Origin: Bacteroidota bacterium
Lineage (GTDB): Bacteria > Bacteroidota > Ignavibacteria > SZUA-365
DNA: 64,000 nt
Reading direction: 5' to 3'
Assembly (NCBI GenBank): GCA_023432805.1
Contig: JAEYUG010000052.1
Location: 49,284-113,283, forward strand
Shown here in pieces: positions 8,271 to 16,671 of the stretch. The notes below the pieces were generated by a model. That model was not told where the DNA came from, ran no database searches, and worked only from the letters and a program-made list of their open reading frames with translations. Every line of letters starts with the position of its first letter. The first letter of the stretch is position 1. A program made the translations under genes and the position numbers.

Positions 8271-9362
8271 TTAGGTACCGTAACGGAATCCGAGATGCTG
8301 CGCAACCTCGGGCGGAAGCGTCGGCAGCGCCTTGCGGGGGAGCAGGCAGGTCGAAAGGTTGATGAGGTCGACGAACACCTTGTGATTCTCTGCGGTCGAG
8401 CGAAGATACTGATGCCCCGACGAACCGCCCGTCCCGATCTTCATGCCGATCATCCTGTGCACCATGAGAGAATGCCTGTACCGCCACGTCGTCAGCAGTT
8501 CATCGATGTCGATGAGCACGTCGAGCAGCCGGAACGGCATGTGCAGAATCGGTTGGTCGCGATACAACATGATCAGCAGGGCTGCCTGCATCGCCTTGTG
8601 CGAGAGCCGCCGCGAACCCTCGGCCTGCAGCCGTGCATGCGTTGCGGGATCGATTACCGCTTCGAAGGATGCGCGTGTCCGATGAAGTTCGGCGAGTTGC
8701 ATGAGCTTCTGTTCTTCGGTGAGTGTGTGATTGGATTCTATCACGCGCTGGTCGTCGTCGAGCATCGCATGCACCGCATCCCGGTACGCGTCCCAGAAGC
8801 GGAATCCACCGAACTCGATGAATGGCGTGCGCTCGAGCCAGCGCTCGACCAGATCATGCAGCGACGGTTCCCGCTCGGTCTGTTCGAGAAGCACGCGGTG
8901 CTCGGGTGCGAGCCGTGTGTGGTACGCATGCTGATTATACAACTGCCGCTGCTCAGGCCTGAGACCGAGCAGATTTTCGACCCGCCGAAACTGCACGCTC
9001 TGAAAACCGGAGGCAGGAAAGAGGAAGTCCCGGAAATCAAGAAAATCCAGCGGCGTCATCGTCTCGAGTACACGAAGCTGATCGATCAGGATCTTTTCGA
9101 TCTCCGTCACACGTTCCAGCCTGGCGACCGCCGTCCCGATATGCGTGTCATCGACGGTGTCGCCCAGAAACATGTCGCGTACGCTCTCGAGCTCGAAGAG
9201 GATCTGTTTGAACCACAGTTCGTAGACCTGGTGCACGATGATGAAGAGCATCTCGTCGTGCGCGGGCTCACCGAATGCAACACTGCGCAGGTGCTGGCTC
9301 GAGGTCAGTGCCTCGACCTTGAGGTAGTCGGCGTAGTAGAGCGGGGGATAGGGCTTCTCCAT
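8271..9362 (-). CDS. kynA: Tryptophan 2,3-dioxygenase
   Basis: 363 residues from ATG at 9362. Opens L-tryptophan to N-formylkynurenine using haem and O2, the first step of the pathway encoded by this operon. Family hallmarks are present: LTSSQHLRS near the N-terminus, HDEMLFIIVHQVYELWFKQ with the active-site His, RFWDAYRDA, WRYRHSLMVHRMIG with the haem-ligand His, and the substrate loop KIGTGGSSGHQYL. Length is longer than the ~280-residue bacterial TDOs and nearer the eukaryotic-type size. It is the last kynurenine gene, 29 nt after kmo. Confidence 0.96.
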   Translation of the reverse strand: MEKPYPPLYYADYLKVEALTSSQHLRSVAFGEPAHDEMLFIIVHQVYELWFKQILFELESVRDMFLGDTVDDTHIGTAVARLERVTEIEKILIDQLRVLETMTPLDFLDFRDFLFPASGFQSVQFRRVENLLGLRPEQRQLYNQHAYHTRLAPEHRVLLEQTEREPSLHDLVERWLERTPFIEFGGFRFWDAYRDAVHAMLDDDQRVIESNHTLTEEQKLMQLAELHRTRASFEAVIDPATHARLQAEGSRRLSHKAMQAALLIMLYRDQPILHMPFRLLDVLIDIDELLTTWRYRHSLMVHRMIGMKIGTGGSSGHQYLRSTAENHKVFVDLINLSTCLLPRKALPTLPPEVAQHLGFRYGT

Positions 9363-9391
9363 TGCGGTCTTTCGCTGGCTCGCGTGCGTCG

Positions 9392-10756
9392 TCACAGCGC
9401 GATGGGTGAGAGGGTTGTGGTGACAAGTGTGTACGCGAGGTCCCAGTCGACATCGTCGATGCGCGTGCGGTCGGCGCACAGCTGCTCGAGAATCCGATCC
9501 TGCACACGGCCGCGCGCCTGGGCGTCTGCGTATGGGATGCGTGTGAAGCTGACCATCGAATACTTCGGAATGAACATGTCCGGAAAGCGGCGTTCCAACT
9601 CGAGACCCGCCGCCCGCTTGAGAAGGAAGTGGGGGTCGGCGGTCAGATCGCGCATCTCCACGAAGTTCTCGATCGCGAGATCGGCGATCGCATCGGCGTT
9701 GCGTCGGCGTCGTTGTTCATAGTCGCTGAACACCCGGGACCAGTCGGCTCCGTGCTCGTCGATGCAGGCGGCCAGTGCACTGCAGTCTTCAAACGATGCA
9801 TTCATGCCCTGTCCGAAGAAAGGGACGATCGCATGCGCGGCATCGCCCAGCAGCGCGACACGTCCTTCGACATGCCAGGGCGCACACCGTACGGTCACAA
9901 GCGCACTGGCGGGATTGTGCGCGAAGTCCTCGTCGAAGGTCGGCATGAGCGCGAGTGCATCCGCGAACTGATCGTCGAAGAACGCCCACGCCTGCGCTGG
10001 CGTGGCCAGCGACGAGAAACTCGGGTCTCCCTCGAAGGGAAAGAACAGGGTCAGCGTGAAGCTCCCGTCAAGATTCGGCAGTCCGATCAGCATGTACGAC
10101 ATGCGCGGCCAGATGTGCAGCGCATGCCGCTCGAGCTGGAACGCGCCGTCTGCACCCGCGGGAATGTGCAACTCCTTGTAGCCGTGCTCGAGATATTGCT
10201 GCGCGTAGTTGAAGCGACCTCGCTGCAGCATTGCACCGCGAAGGGCAGAGGCTGAACCGTCAGTTCCGATCACAGTGTCGGCACGCGCGGTGAACTCCCT
10301 CCCGTCGCGCTCGTCCCGCAGGTGCACCTCTCCGGAATCGAGATCCATGCCGATGCATCGCGTTTCAAAATGAATGGTCACATCCGGGAATCCCTCCGCA
10401 CACGATAGCAGCCGCTTGTTCAGCTCACCTCGGGACACGGAATTGATATGCTGGCTCTCGTCCTGTCCGTAGGGCACGAAGAACGGCGCACCTGCATGGG
10501 GATGAATGCAGCGACTGTGCATGGGAATCGCGATCGACAGGATGTCGTCGGCAAGCCCGACCTCCTCGAGTGCGTGAATGCCACGCACCGACAGCGCGAG
10601 ATTGATCGACCGGCCGGCACTGATGCGCGCGCTGCGCATGTCGGGTCGCCGCTCGTAGAGATCGACGCGGAAGCCCCTGCGCGCAAGCGACACGGCGAGC
10701 AGCGTGCCGGCGAGGCCGGCGCCGATGAGAATGACATGGGAACGATCAGCAGACAT
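9392..10756 (-). CDS. kmo: Kynurenine 3-monooxygenase
   Basis: 454 residues from ATG at 10756. An FAD-dependent aromatic hydroxylase converting kynurenine to 3-hydroxykynurenine with NAD(P)H and O2. The Rossmann motif ILIGAGLAGTLLA is at the N-terminus, followed by YERRPDMR and AGRSINLALSVRG, typical of KMO. The second FAD motif reads GDAAHAIVPFFGQGMNA. The eukaryotic C-terminal membrane anchor is replaced by a soluble tail. Gap of 20 nt after kynU. Confidence 0.96.
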   Translation of the reverse strand: MSADRSHVILIGAGLAGTLLAVSLARRGFRVDLYERRPDMRSARISAGRSINLALSVRGIHALEEVGLADDILSIAIPMHSRCIHPHAGAPFFVPYGQDESQHINSVSRGELNKRLLSCAEGFPDVTIHFETRCIGMDLDSGEVHLRDERDGREFTARADTVIGTDGSASALRGAMLQRGRFNYAQQYLEHGYKELHIPAGADGAFQLERHALHIWPRMSYMLIGLPNLDGSFTLTLFFPFEGDPSFSSLATPAQAWAFFDDQFADALALMPTFDEDFAHNPASALVTVRCAPWHVEGRVALLGDAAHAIVPFFGQGMNASFEDCSALAACIDEHGADWSRVFSDYEQRRRRNADAIADLAIENFVEMRDLTADPHFLLKRAAGLELERRFPDMFIPKYSMVSFTRIPYADAQARGRVQDRILEQLCADRTRIDDVDWDLAYTLVTTTLSPIAL

Positions 10757-10776
10757 GGTGGATATCCTTGGATGGA

Positions 10777-12120
10777 TCAGGACGCAATGGCACGATGAAA
10801 CACGGCGGCAAACCGATACACCTCGCGGAAGCTGTTGTACAGTGGCACGGGTGCGAGCCGGATCACGTCGGGTTCGCGCCAGTCGCAGATGATGCCCTCC
10901 GCGCTCAGGCGGTCGAAGACGGAGCGTCCGTCTTCGATGATGCGAACCGAGAGCTGGGCGCCGCGCTGCATCGGATCCCGCGGCGTGATGAGGTGCCATC
11001 GGGACGAGGGATGCTGCGCGAGCAGATATTCGAGATAGGCCGTCAGACGGAGGCTCTTCGCATGCAATGCGTCCATGCCGGCTTCCGCAAAGAGGGTGAG
11101 GGATGCACCGAGCGCCGCCATCGGGAGGATCGCGGGATTGCTCACTTGCCATCCCTCGGCACCTTCAATGGGATCGAAGGGATGCAGCATCTCGAAGCGG
11201 GTCTGCGCGTTCTGCCCCCACCACCCGGTAAAACGCGGCAACCCGGCGCGTGCATGACGCGCATGCACGAAGCACCCTGCCGTGGTGCCGGGTCCCCCGT
11301 TCAGGTACTTGTACGAACACCAGACCGCGAAATCGACGTCGTCGTCGTGCAGATGCAACGGGACGTTGCCCGCAGCATGCGCCAGATCGAATCCGGCGAC
11401 GACGCCGCAGGCATGGGCCGCGCGCGTGATGCGCGCAATGTCGAAGAACTGACCGGTGTAGTAGTTCACGCCACCCAGCAGCACGAGTGCGATCGACTCT
11501 CCCTCGCGAGCGAGCAGGGACTCGATGTCCTCTGTTCGGATCACATCCTCCCCCGGTCTTGGGGTGACCTCGATCAGATCGGTTGCGGGGTCGAACCCGT
11601 GCCAGGCGAGTTGCGAGGCGGCCGCATAGCGGTCCGATGGAAACGCCATATGCTCGATCACGATCTTTCGACGCTGGGGCGTGGGACGATAGAACGACAC
11701 CATCATCAGGTGCAGATTCACCGTCAACGTATTCATCACCACAACCTCGCCCGTTTCCGCACCGACGATCGCCCGCATGGCATGCGCAAGTCGCTCGTGA
11801 TACGGCATCCACGGCAGCCGCGCATGGAAATGCCCCTCGACGCCGAGACGCGCCCAGTCGTCGAGCATCTCCTCGACTGCGGGACGCACTCCAACCGGTT
11901 GGAGTCCCAGTGAATTTCCGCAGAAGTAGATGACCTCGTCACCTTCAGTTGTACGGGGAATGAGGAAACGTTCGCGGTACGGCGCGAGCGCGTCCTGTGC
12001 GTCGAGCAGGTCAGCATGCGCGGCATCATTGCGGAAGCCGGCCCGCAGCGCCTCGAGATCAGGGGATGCGCCGGTCACACCGAAGGGTGCGATGTTCATA
12101 TCTCTTGCTGCGGTGTTCAT
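10777..12120 (-). CDS. kynU: Kynureninase
   Basis: 447 residues from ATG at 12120, whose ATGA overlaps the stop of the formamidase gene. A PLP fold-type I enzyme that cleaves 3-hydroxykynurenine to 3-hydroxyanthranilate and alanine. Seen are YFCGNSLGLQP near the N-terminus, VMNTLTVNLHLMM, GFDLAHAAGNVPL with the PLP-binding Asp, the lysine motif WCSYKYLNGGPG and GWWGQNAQTRFEM. Length is normal for the family. Confidence 0.97.
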   Translation of the reverse strand: MNTAARDMNIAPFGVTGASPDLEALRAGFRNDAAHADLLDAQDALAPYRERFLIPRTTEGDEVIYFCGNSLGLQPVGVRPAVEEMLDDWARLGVEGHFHARLPWMPYHERLAHAMRAIVGAETGEVVVMNTLTVNLHLMMVSFYRPTPQRRKIVIEHMAFPSDRYAAASQLAWHGFDPATDLIEVTPRPGEDVIRTEDIESLLAREGESIALVLLGGVNYYTGQFFDIARITRAAHACGVVAGFDLAHAAGNVPLHLHDDDVDFAVWCSYKYLNGGPGTTAGCFVHARHARAGLPRFTGWWGQNAQTRFEMLHPFDPIEGAEGWQVSNPAILPMAALGASLTLFAEAGMDALHAKSLRLTAYLEYLLAQHPSSRWHLITPRDPMQRGAQLSVRIIEDGRSVFDRLSAEGIICDWREPDVIRLAPVPLYNSFREVYRFAAVFHRAIAS

Positions 12121-12968
12121 GGATGAGGAGCGATGCGAGTGAGGGGATGCAGCACGGGACGCGACGGTGCGGCGTCGAGCACGAAGGGTGCGATCTGCAG
12201 CGAGAGCAGCCACGCGCCATCGGCGATGTCATTGCCGACGTACACCATCTCGGTGATGGTTCGCAGCGCGGATGCCTGCGTATCGGCGGAAGGCGGTACA
12301 GCAACCTCGCGCGCGTCTGCCGCAAGATTCCAGTACACCCGGTGCGCACTCAGCCTCCCCTCGTCGAATGCGCGATCGAGCGACGGCACATCCACCAGCA
12401 GATGCTGCACGCCGTGCGCGACGATCGCATGCATCGCCTCCACGGTGAAGAAGGGTGCGGGGTCACGCATGTATGCGCGCCGTCGCTTCCCCTCGTCGTT
12501 GGGAAGCGTGCGGATGATGAGGGCCCTGGTGCATGCGGGCAGCGCAGACGCCAGGGCCGACTCGATGGCGGCAGCCGTGATCACGCGATCCGCGTCTTCC
12601 TTGACCAGAAGATATGACTCTCCGGTTTCCAGTGCGGGTACGGGACTGACGCTGATCAGTGTCGCGGGCACGAGCGCCCCCGCGAACACATCGGTGATCG
12701 CGATGCGTTCGCGTGTGAGGTGCCCGACACATTCGGTGTGTGTGCCATTGCAATGGGGGATGAGGGTCACGCGGTCGAAGTTGCAGCTGCCGCCGCGGCG
12801 TACGTCGCCGATGACCTCGCCCGCCGCATATGCCTCTGCGGAAGCCATCTCCACGTCATAGGCATTGGGCTGCGCCTCATCGAAGCGCATGGGAATCGAG
12901 ATGTCTCTGGACTGTGTCAGATCTGCGCGCCACGTTGCGCCCCCTGCCTCGAAGCTGATCGACGTCAT
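12117..12968 (-). CDS. kynB: Cyclase-family protein, probable kynurenine formamidase
   Basis: 283 residues. The metal-binding motif of the cyclase family (PF04199 type) reads CNGTHTECVGH, corresponding to the HxGTHxDxPxH of KynB with some substitutions: Asn for the leading His-type position and Val for Pro. A second conserved stretch, MVYVGNDIADGAWLLSL, follows. Wedged between ACMSD and kynureninase genes with 4-nt overlaps on both sides, it almost certainly hydrolyses N-formylkynurenine to kynurenine, the only step not covered by a classical neighbour. Assignment rests on family plus context; the motif is more divergent than in Pseudomonas KynB. Confidence 0.78.
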   Translation of the reverse strand: MTSISFEAGGATWRADLTQSRDISIPMRFDEAQPNAYDVEMASAEAYAAGEVIGDVRRGGSCNFDRVTLIPHCNGTHTECVGHLTRERIAITDVFAGALVPATLISVSPVPALETGESYLLVKEDADRVITAAAIESALASALPACTRALIIRTLPNDEGKRRRAYMRDPAPFFTVEAMHAIVAHGVQHLLVDVPSLDRAFDEGRLSAHRVYWNLAADAREVAVPPSADTQASALRTITEMVYVGNDIADGAWLLSLQIAPFVLDAAPSRPVLHPLTRIAPHP

Positions 12969-13978
12969 GCGAAGACCTCCGGGTCGAGTCCCAGCCAGTC
13001 GCAGGCGTTCGCACCCAGCAGTCGGCGTCGGTCGTCATCGGTGTACGCTGCGATTGATCGGATCAGTGCGCCCGGCGCATGCTCACCGAGCGGGAAGGGA
13101 TAGTCGCTGCCCATCGCCACGCGGTTGATCCCGACGAGGTCGGTCAGATGCTGCAGCATGACGGGATCGTGCACGAGTGCATCGAGCCAGAAGCGGCCGA
13201 GATACGCGCGCGGTGAAACTGCATTGTCGACCGCGCAGAGGTCGGGTCGCACCGCGAAGCCATGCTCGATGCGGCCGAGCGTCGCTGGAAACGATCCCCC
13301 ACCATGCGCGAACGCCACGCGCAGCGAGGGCAGGCGCTCGAACACGCCGCCGAAAATCATCGAGCAAATGGCGAGCGACGACTCGGCAGGCATGCCCACG
13401 AGCCATGGCAGCCAGTACTTCGGCATGCGCTCCTTCGCCATCATGTCCCAGGGATGCACGAAGACGGCCGCACCCAGATCCGCCGCCGCCTCGAACACGG
13501 GGAACAGCTCCGGGGCGTCGAGATTCCATCCCTCCACATGGGAGCCGATCTCCACACCTGCCAGGCCGAGCTCGCGCACGCAGCGCTCGAGCTCGCGCAC
13601 AGCCAGATCGGCAGATTGCATCGGCAGAGTACCAAGTCCGACGAAGCGACGGGGATGCTCGGCCACGACGCCCGCGATGTGGTCGTTGAGCAGCTTCGAG
13701 AGATCCAGTGCATCCTCGGGCTTCGCCCAGTAGCTGAACATCACCGGTACCGTCGAGAGCACCTGCACATGCACGCCATGCGCGTCGCAGTCGCGCATCC
13801 GCAGAGCGGGATCCCACGTGTTCGCCCCCACTTCGCGGAAGAACCGGCCGTCGATCATCATGTGCGTGCAACCGGGACCGCGATGCTCCAATTGCACGAA
13901 GCCGCCGTATCCGTATCTGTCCTTCAGCACCGGCCAGTCGGGTGGAAGGATGTGCGTGTGCATGTCGATCGTCAGCAT
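12965..13978 (-). CDS. 2-amino-3-carboxymuconate-6-semialdehyde decarboxylase (ACMSD)
   Basis: 337 residues, amidohydrolase superfamily. Decarboxylates ACMS to 2-aminomuconate semialdehyde and so diverts carbon away from quinolinate/NAD. Zinc ligands are all visible: HTH in DMHTHILPP at the N-terminus, His in VFVHPWDMM, His in VAFAHGGGSFP and Asp in AMGSDYPFPLGE. Length equals known ACMSDs. The start ATG is 13 nt after the dioxygenase gene; its stop overlaps the formamidase start (ATGA). Equivalent of NbaD. Confidence 0.95.
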   Translation of the reverse strand: MLTIDMHTHILPPDWPVLKDRYGYGGFVQLEHRGPGCTHMMIDGRFFREVGANTWDPALRMRDCDAHGVHVQVLSTVPVMFSYWAKPEDALDLSKLLNDHIAGVVAEHPRRFVGLGTLPMQSADLAVRELERCVRELGLAGVEIGSHVEGWNLDAPELFPVFEAAADLGAAVFVHPWDMMAKERMPKYWLPWLVGMPAESSLAICSMIFGGVFERLPSLRVAFAHGGGSFPATLGRIEHGFAVRPDLCAVDNAVSPRAYLGRFWLDALVHDPVMLQHLTDLVGINRVAMGSDYPFPLGEHAPGALIRSIAAYTDDDRRRLLGANACDWLGLDPEVFA

Positions 13979-13991
13979 GGGCGTTCCAGGA

Positions 13992-14519
13992 TCAGACCGC
14001 GAGTGGCGTGGGTGGTTCCATCACGGCGCCGCATGCGGTACACGTGCGCAGCGTTGTCGACGAGAAGAAACGCTCCATGAGCGGTGGCAGCTGGGTGACG
14101 ATGTTCTCGAGTACGAAGTACTCGTCATGCAGCTTGTGGTTGCATTGCTCACAGAACCAGACAAATCCATCCTTTTCTCCGTCGCGACGCTTCCGCTCGA
14201 TCACGAGGCCGACCGTTCCGGCGGGACGCTGCGGTGAATGGGGAACCCGCGCGGGCAGCAGGAAGATCTCACCCTGGCGGATGGAGACATCCCGCCGCTC
14301 GCCATGCTCGATCACACGTACGGTGATGTCACCTTCGAGCTGGTAGAAGAATTCCTCACCCTCGTTGACGTGGAAGTCCTTGCGCGCGTTGGGTCCGCCG
14401 ACGACCATGATCATGAACTCCGCGTTCTCGAAGACGATCTTGTTGCCGACGGGAGGCTTGAGCAGATGGCGGTGCTCGTCGATCCACCGCATGAAGTTGA
14501 TACCGTGCTCGGAATACAT
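13992..14519 (-). CDS. 3-hydroxyanthranilate 3,4-dioxygenase
   Basis: 175 residues from ATG at 14519, chosen because AAGGAAC lies about 7 nt upstream; a longer reading adds ten residues. A cupin enzyme that opens 3-hydroxyanthranilate to ACMS with Fe(II) and O2. Iron ligands are recognisable in KDFHVNEGEEFFYQ (His, Glu) and LPARVPHSPQRP (His). The bacterial-type C-terminal rubredoxin-like site is intact: CEQC and later CTAC. Equivalent of NbaC/HaaO. Confidence 0.96.
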   Translation of the reverse strand: MYSEHGINFMRWIDEHRHLLKPPVGNKIVFENAEFMIMVVGGPNARKDFHVNEGEEFFYQLEGDITVRVIEHGERRDVSIRQGEIFLLPARVPHSPQRPAGTVGLVIERKRRDGEKDGFVWFCEQCNHKLHDEYFVLENIVTQLPPLMERFFSSTTLRTCTACGAVMEPPTPLAV

Positions 14520-14532
14520 GAAGGTTCCTTTC

Positions 14533-14985
14533 TCAGCGCTCTGCGGCATCGCCGATCACGGCGATGCACTTGAGCTCGATGGCGATGGGAGTGGGAAGGG
14601 CATTGATCTCGACAGTCGTCCGGCAGGGACGGTTGTCGCGGAAGTACTCCGCGTATAGTCGGTTGTAGGTCGCGAAGTCGCGCGTCATGTTCGTAAGGAA
14701 CACGGTGACGTCGACGAGCTGGTCCCAGCTCGACCCGGCCTCCTCGAGAATCGCTCGCACGTTGTTGAATACCGAGCGGCACTGGAGTTCGATGTCGTAG
14801 TCCGCGATCGATCCATCGGCTGCCAGCGTCACACCGGGAATGTCGCGCGAGCCGCGAACGCGGGGACCGACGCCGGAAAGAAACAGCAGATTGCCCACCC
14901 GTCGTGCGTGGGGGTACAGGCCCACCGGCTCCGGTGCGCGCGAGGAGTGGAGTTCCGTGTTCGTATGTTCAGGTGTCGTCATCAT
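14533..14985 (-). CDS. RidA/YjgF-family protein, probable 2-aminomuconate deaminase
   Basis: 150 residues from ATG at 14985. The Rid fold is clear: YPHARRVGNLLFLSGVGPR, IELQCRSVFNNVRAILEEAG, LVDVTVFLTNM and RTTVEINALPTPIAIELKCIA, with the conserved Arg before TTVE. General RidA proteins remove reactive enamines, but in Pseudomonas nba-type operons a RidA-family enzyme (NbaF/AmnD) deaminates 2-aminomuconate to 4-oxalocrotonate. The position directly between the aminomuconate semialdehyde dehydrogenase and the hydroxyanthranilate dioxygenase supports that specific role. Confidence 0.85.
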   Translation of the reverse strand: MMTTPEHTNTELHSSRAPEPVGLYPHARRVGNLLFLSGVGPRVRGSRDIPGVTLAADGSIADYDIELQCRSVFNNVRAILEEAGSSWDQLVDVTVFLTNMTRDFATYNRLYAEYFRDNRPCRTTVEINALPTPIAIELKCIAVIGDAAER

Positions 14986-15008
14986 CGAGTGATCTTCGTG
15001 GATATGTG

Positions 15009-16466
15009 TCAGGCCTCGCCCAGTGCGATGCAGACGTTCTTGGACTCGGTGAAGAAATGCAGGGCTTCCTCGCCGCCCTCGCGGCCGACCCCGCTCTGCT
15101 TCATGCCACCGAAGGGGGTGCGCAGATCCCGCACCATCCAGCAGTTCACCCAGACAATCCCGCAGTCGATCGCTCCTGCGACCCTGTGCGCCCGCGTGAG
15201 ATCCTGTGTCCACACGCTCGCCGCCAGTCCATACTCGGTCGCGTTCGCGAGCGCCACGGCTTCTGCATCGGTGTCGAAGGGCAGCAACGTGACGACAGGA
15301 CCGAAGATCTCCTCGCGATTCGTCCGGCATGAGGCGTCGAGTCCCTCGATCACCGTCGGTGCGATGAAGAATCCATGTGCGCATCGTCCATCGAGTTGCA
15401 CGCGCTCCCCACCGCAGAGCACGCGGCCGCCCTCCTCGCGCGCAAGGGCAATGTACGAAAGCACCTTTTCGCAGTGCTGCGCAGAGACGATGGCTCCCTG
15501 CTCGGTCGCCGCGTCCATCGGATCGCCCACGCGCAGCGCACGCACCCGCTCGACGAACGCATCACGGAACCGCTCGTAGATCGACCGCTCGACGAGGATG
15601 CGCGAACCGCATAGACAGATCTCACCCTGATTCGAGAACGACGAACGCACGACTGTCTCGAGCGTCCGCTCGAAGGCACAGTCCGCAAACACAAGCGTGG
15701 GATTCTTTCCGCCGAGTTCGAGCGACAGCTTCTTGAACATCGGTGCCGCAGTCGCCGCGATCGCAGCTCCGGTGGCAGTTCCACCTGTGAAGGAGATGGC
15801 GGGAATGTGGGGATGACGCGTGATGGCGGCGCCGACCCGCTGACCGGTGCCATGCACGATGTTCAGCACACCCGGGGGAAGCCCCGCCTCGATGCACAGC
15901 TGTGAAAACAGGAATGCTGTGAGTGGAGTGATCTCCGACGGCTTTGCCACCACGCAGTTTCCCGATGCGAGTGCGGGAGCGATCTTCCACGTAAACAGAT
16001 AGAGGGGAAGATTCCATGGTGAGATGCAGCCCGCCACGCCGATCGGCGTCCGCAGGGTCACGTTCAGCGCCTTGTCATCTGTCTGATGGGCGTTGGTCGA
16101 CGTGTGCAGGATGGCCGTGGCAAAGAAAGCCATGTTGCGTGCGGCACGCGGCATGTCGACAAATCGTGCCACCTGCACGGGCTTGCCGTTGTCGCGCGAC
16201 TCTGCCTGCGCGAGGTGTTCGAGGTTGTGCTCGATCAGCGCCGCGATGCGCAGAAGCACGCGCGAACGCTCAGCTGCGGGCGTGCCGCTCCATGCGGGGA
16301 ACGCAGCGCGTGCAGCGAGCACCGCGTCGTCGACGTCACGTTCATCCGAGGCGGAGAGGCGGGCGAACGCGAGTCCCGTGGCCGGCTCGATCACGTCGAT
16401 CCAGCTGCCGCAGCGCGCCTGGCGCAACTCGCCTCCGATGTAGTTGAGAATGGTGTCCATCGTCAT
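15009..16466 (-). CDS. Aldehyde dehydrogenase, probable 2-aminomuconate-6-semialdehyde dehydrogenase
   Basis: 485 residues. NAD-dependent ALDH superfamily: SPWNLPLYLFTWK with the catalytic Asn, SFTGGTATG in the cofactor site, LELGGKNP with the general-base Glu, GEICLCGSR with the catalytic Cys and EEIFGPVVTLLPF near the C-terminus. The sequence around WNLPLYL is typical of hydroxymuconic/aminomuconic semialdehyde dehydrogenases (NbaE/AmnC class). It is the first gene of the kynurenine operon, so it would oxidise the ACMSD product to 2-aminomuconate. ATG at 16460 is an alternative start two codons in. Confidence 0.92.
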   Translation of the reverse strand: MTMDTILNYIGGELRQARCGSWIDVIEPATGLAFARLSASDERDVDDAVLAARAAFPAWSGTPAAERSRVLLRIAALIEHNLEHLAQAESRDNGKPVQVARFVDMPRAARNMAFFATAILHTSTNAHQTDDKALNVTLRTPIGVAGCISPWNLPLYLFTWKIAPALASGNCVVAKPSEITPLTAFLFSQLCIEAGLPPGVLNIVHGTGQRVGAAITRHPHIPAISFTGGTATGAAIAATAAPMFKKLSLELGGKNPTLVFADCAFERTLETVVRSSFSNQGEICLCGSRILVERSIYERFRDAFVERVRALRVGDPMDAATEQGAIVSAQHCEKVLSYIALAREEGGRVLCGGERVQLDGRCAHGFFIAPTVIEGLDASCRTNREEIFGPVVTLLPFDTDAEAVALANATEYGLAASVWTQDLTRAHRVAGAIDCGIVWVNCWMVRDLRTPFGGMKQSGVGREGGEEALHFFTESKNVCIALGEA

Positions 16467-16551
16467 ATGCAGGCAAACGCCGTCGATCAGGCGATCGGCG
16501 CCGGGTGGAACATCTGGCAGGTGCGGTATCTATGGAATTGCAGAGCAGAAT

Positions 16552-16581
16552 AAAATACACAAGGCTGATGCTCCCTCACAA
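16552..16581 (-). promoter_or_regulatory. Possible sigma70-type promoter of the kynurenine operon
   Basis: On the minus strand TTGTGA (16581-16576) and TATTTT (16557-16552) are 18 bp apart, about 85 nt upstream of the first gene of the operon. This is the best match in the 205-bp gap 16467-16671, which otherwise shows nothing but two CATGCA repeats. Promoter preferences of this lineage are not established here, so the call is tentative. Confidence 0.3.
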
Positions 16582-16671
16582 CAGCCGATGCATCCGGAGG
16601 AGTGTCATGCATAGGAGCATGCAACGATACAACCCTGACGATGTCTCTCCTGACCCGCTGTGAACGTACTG

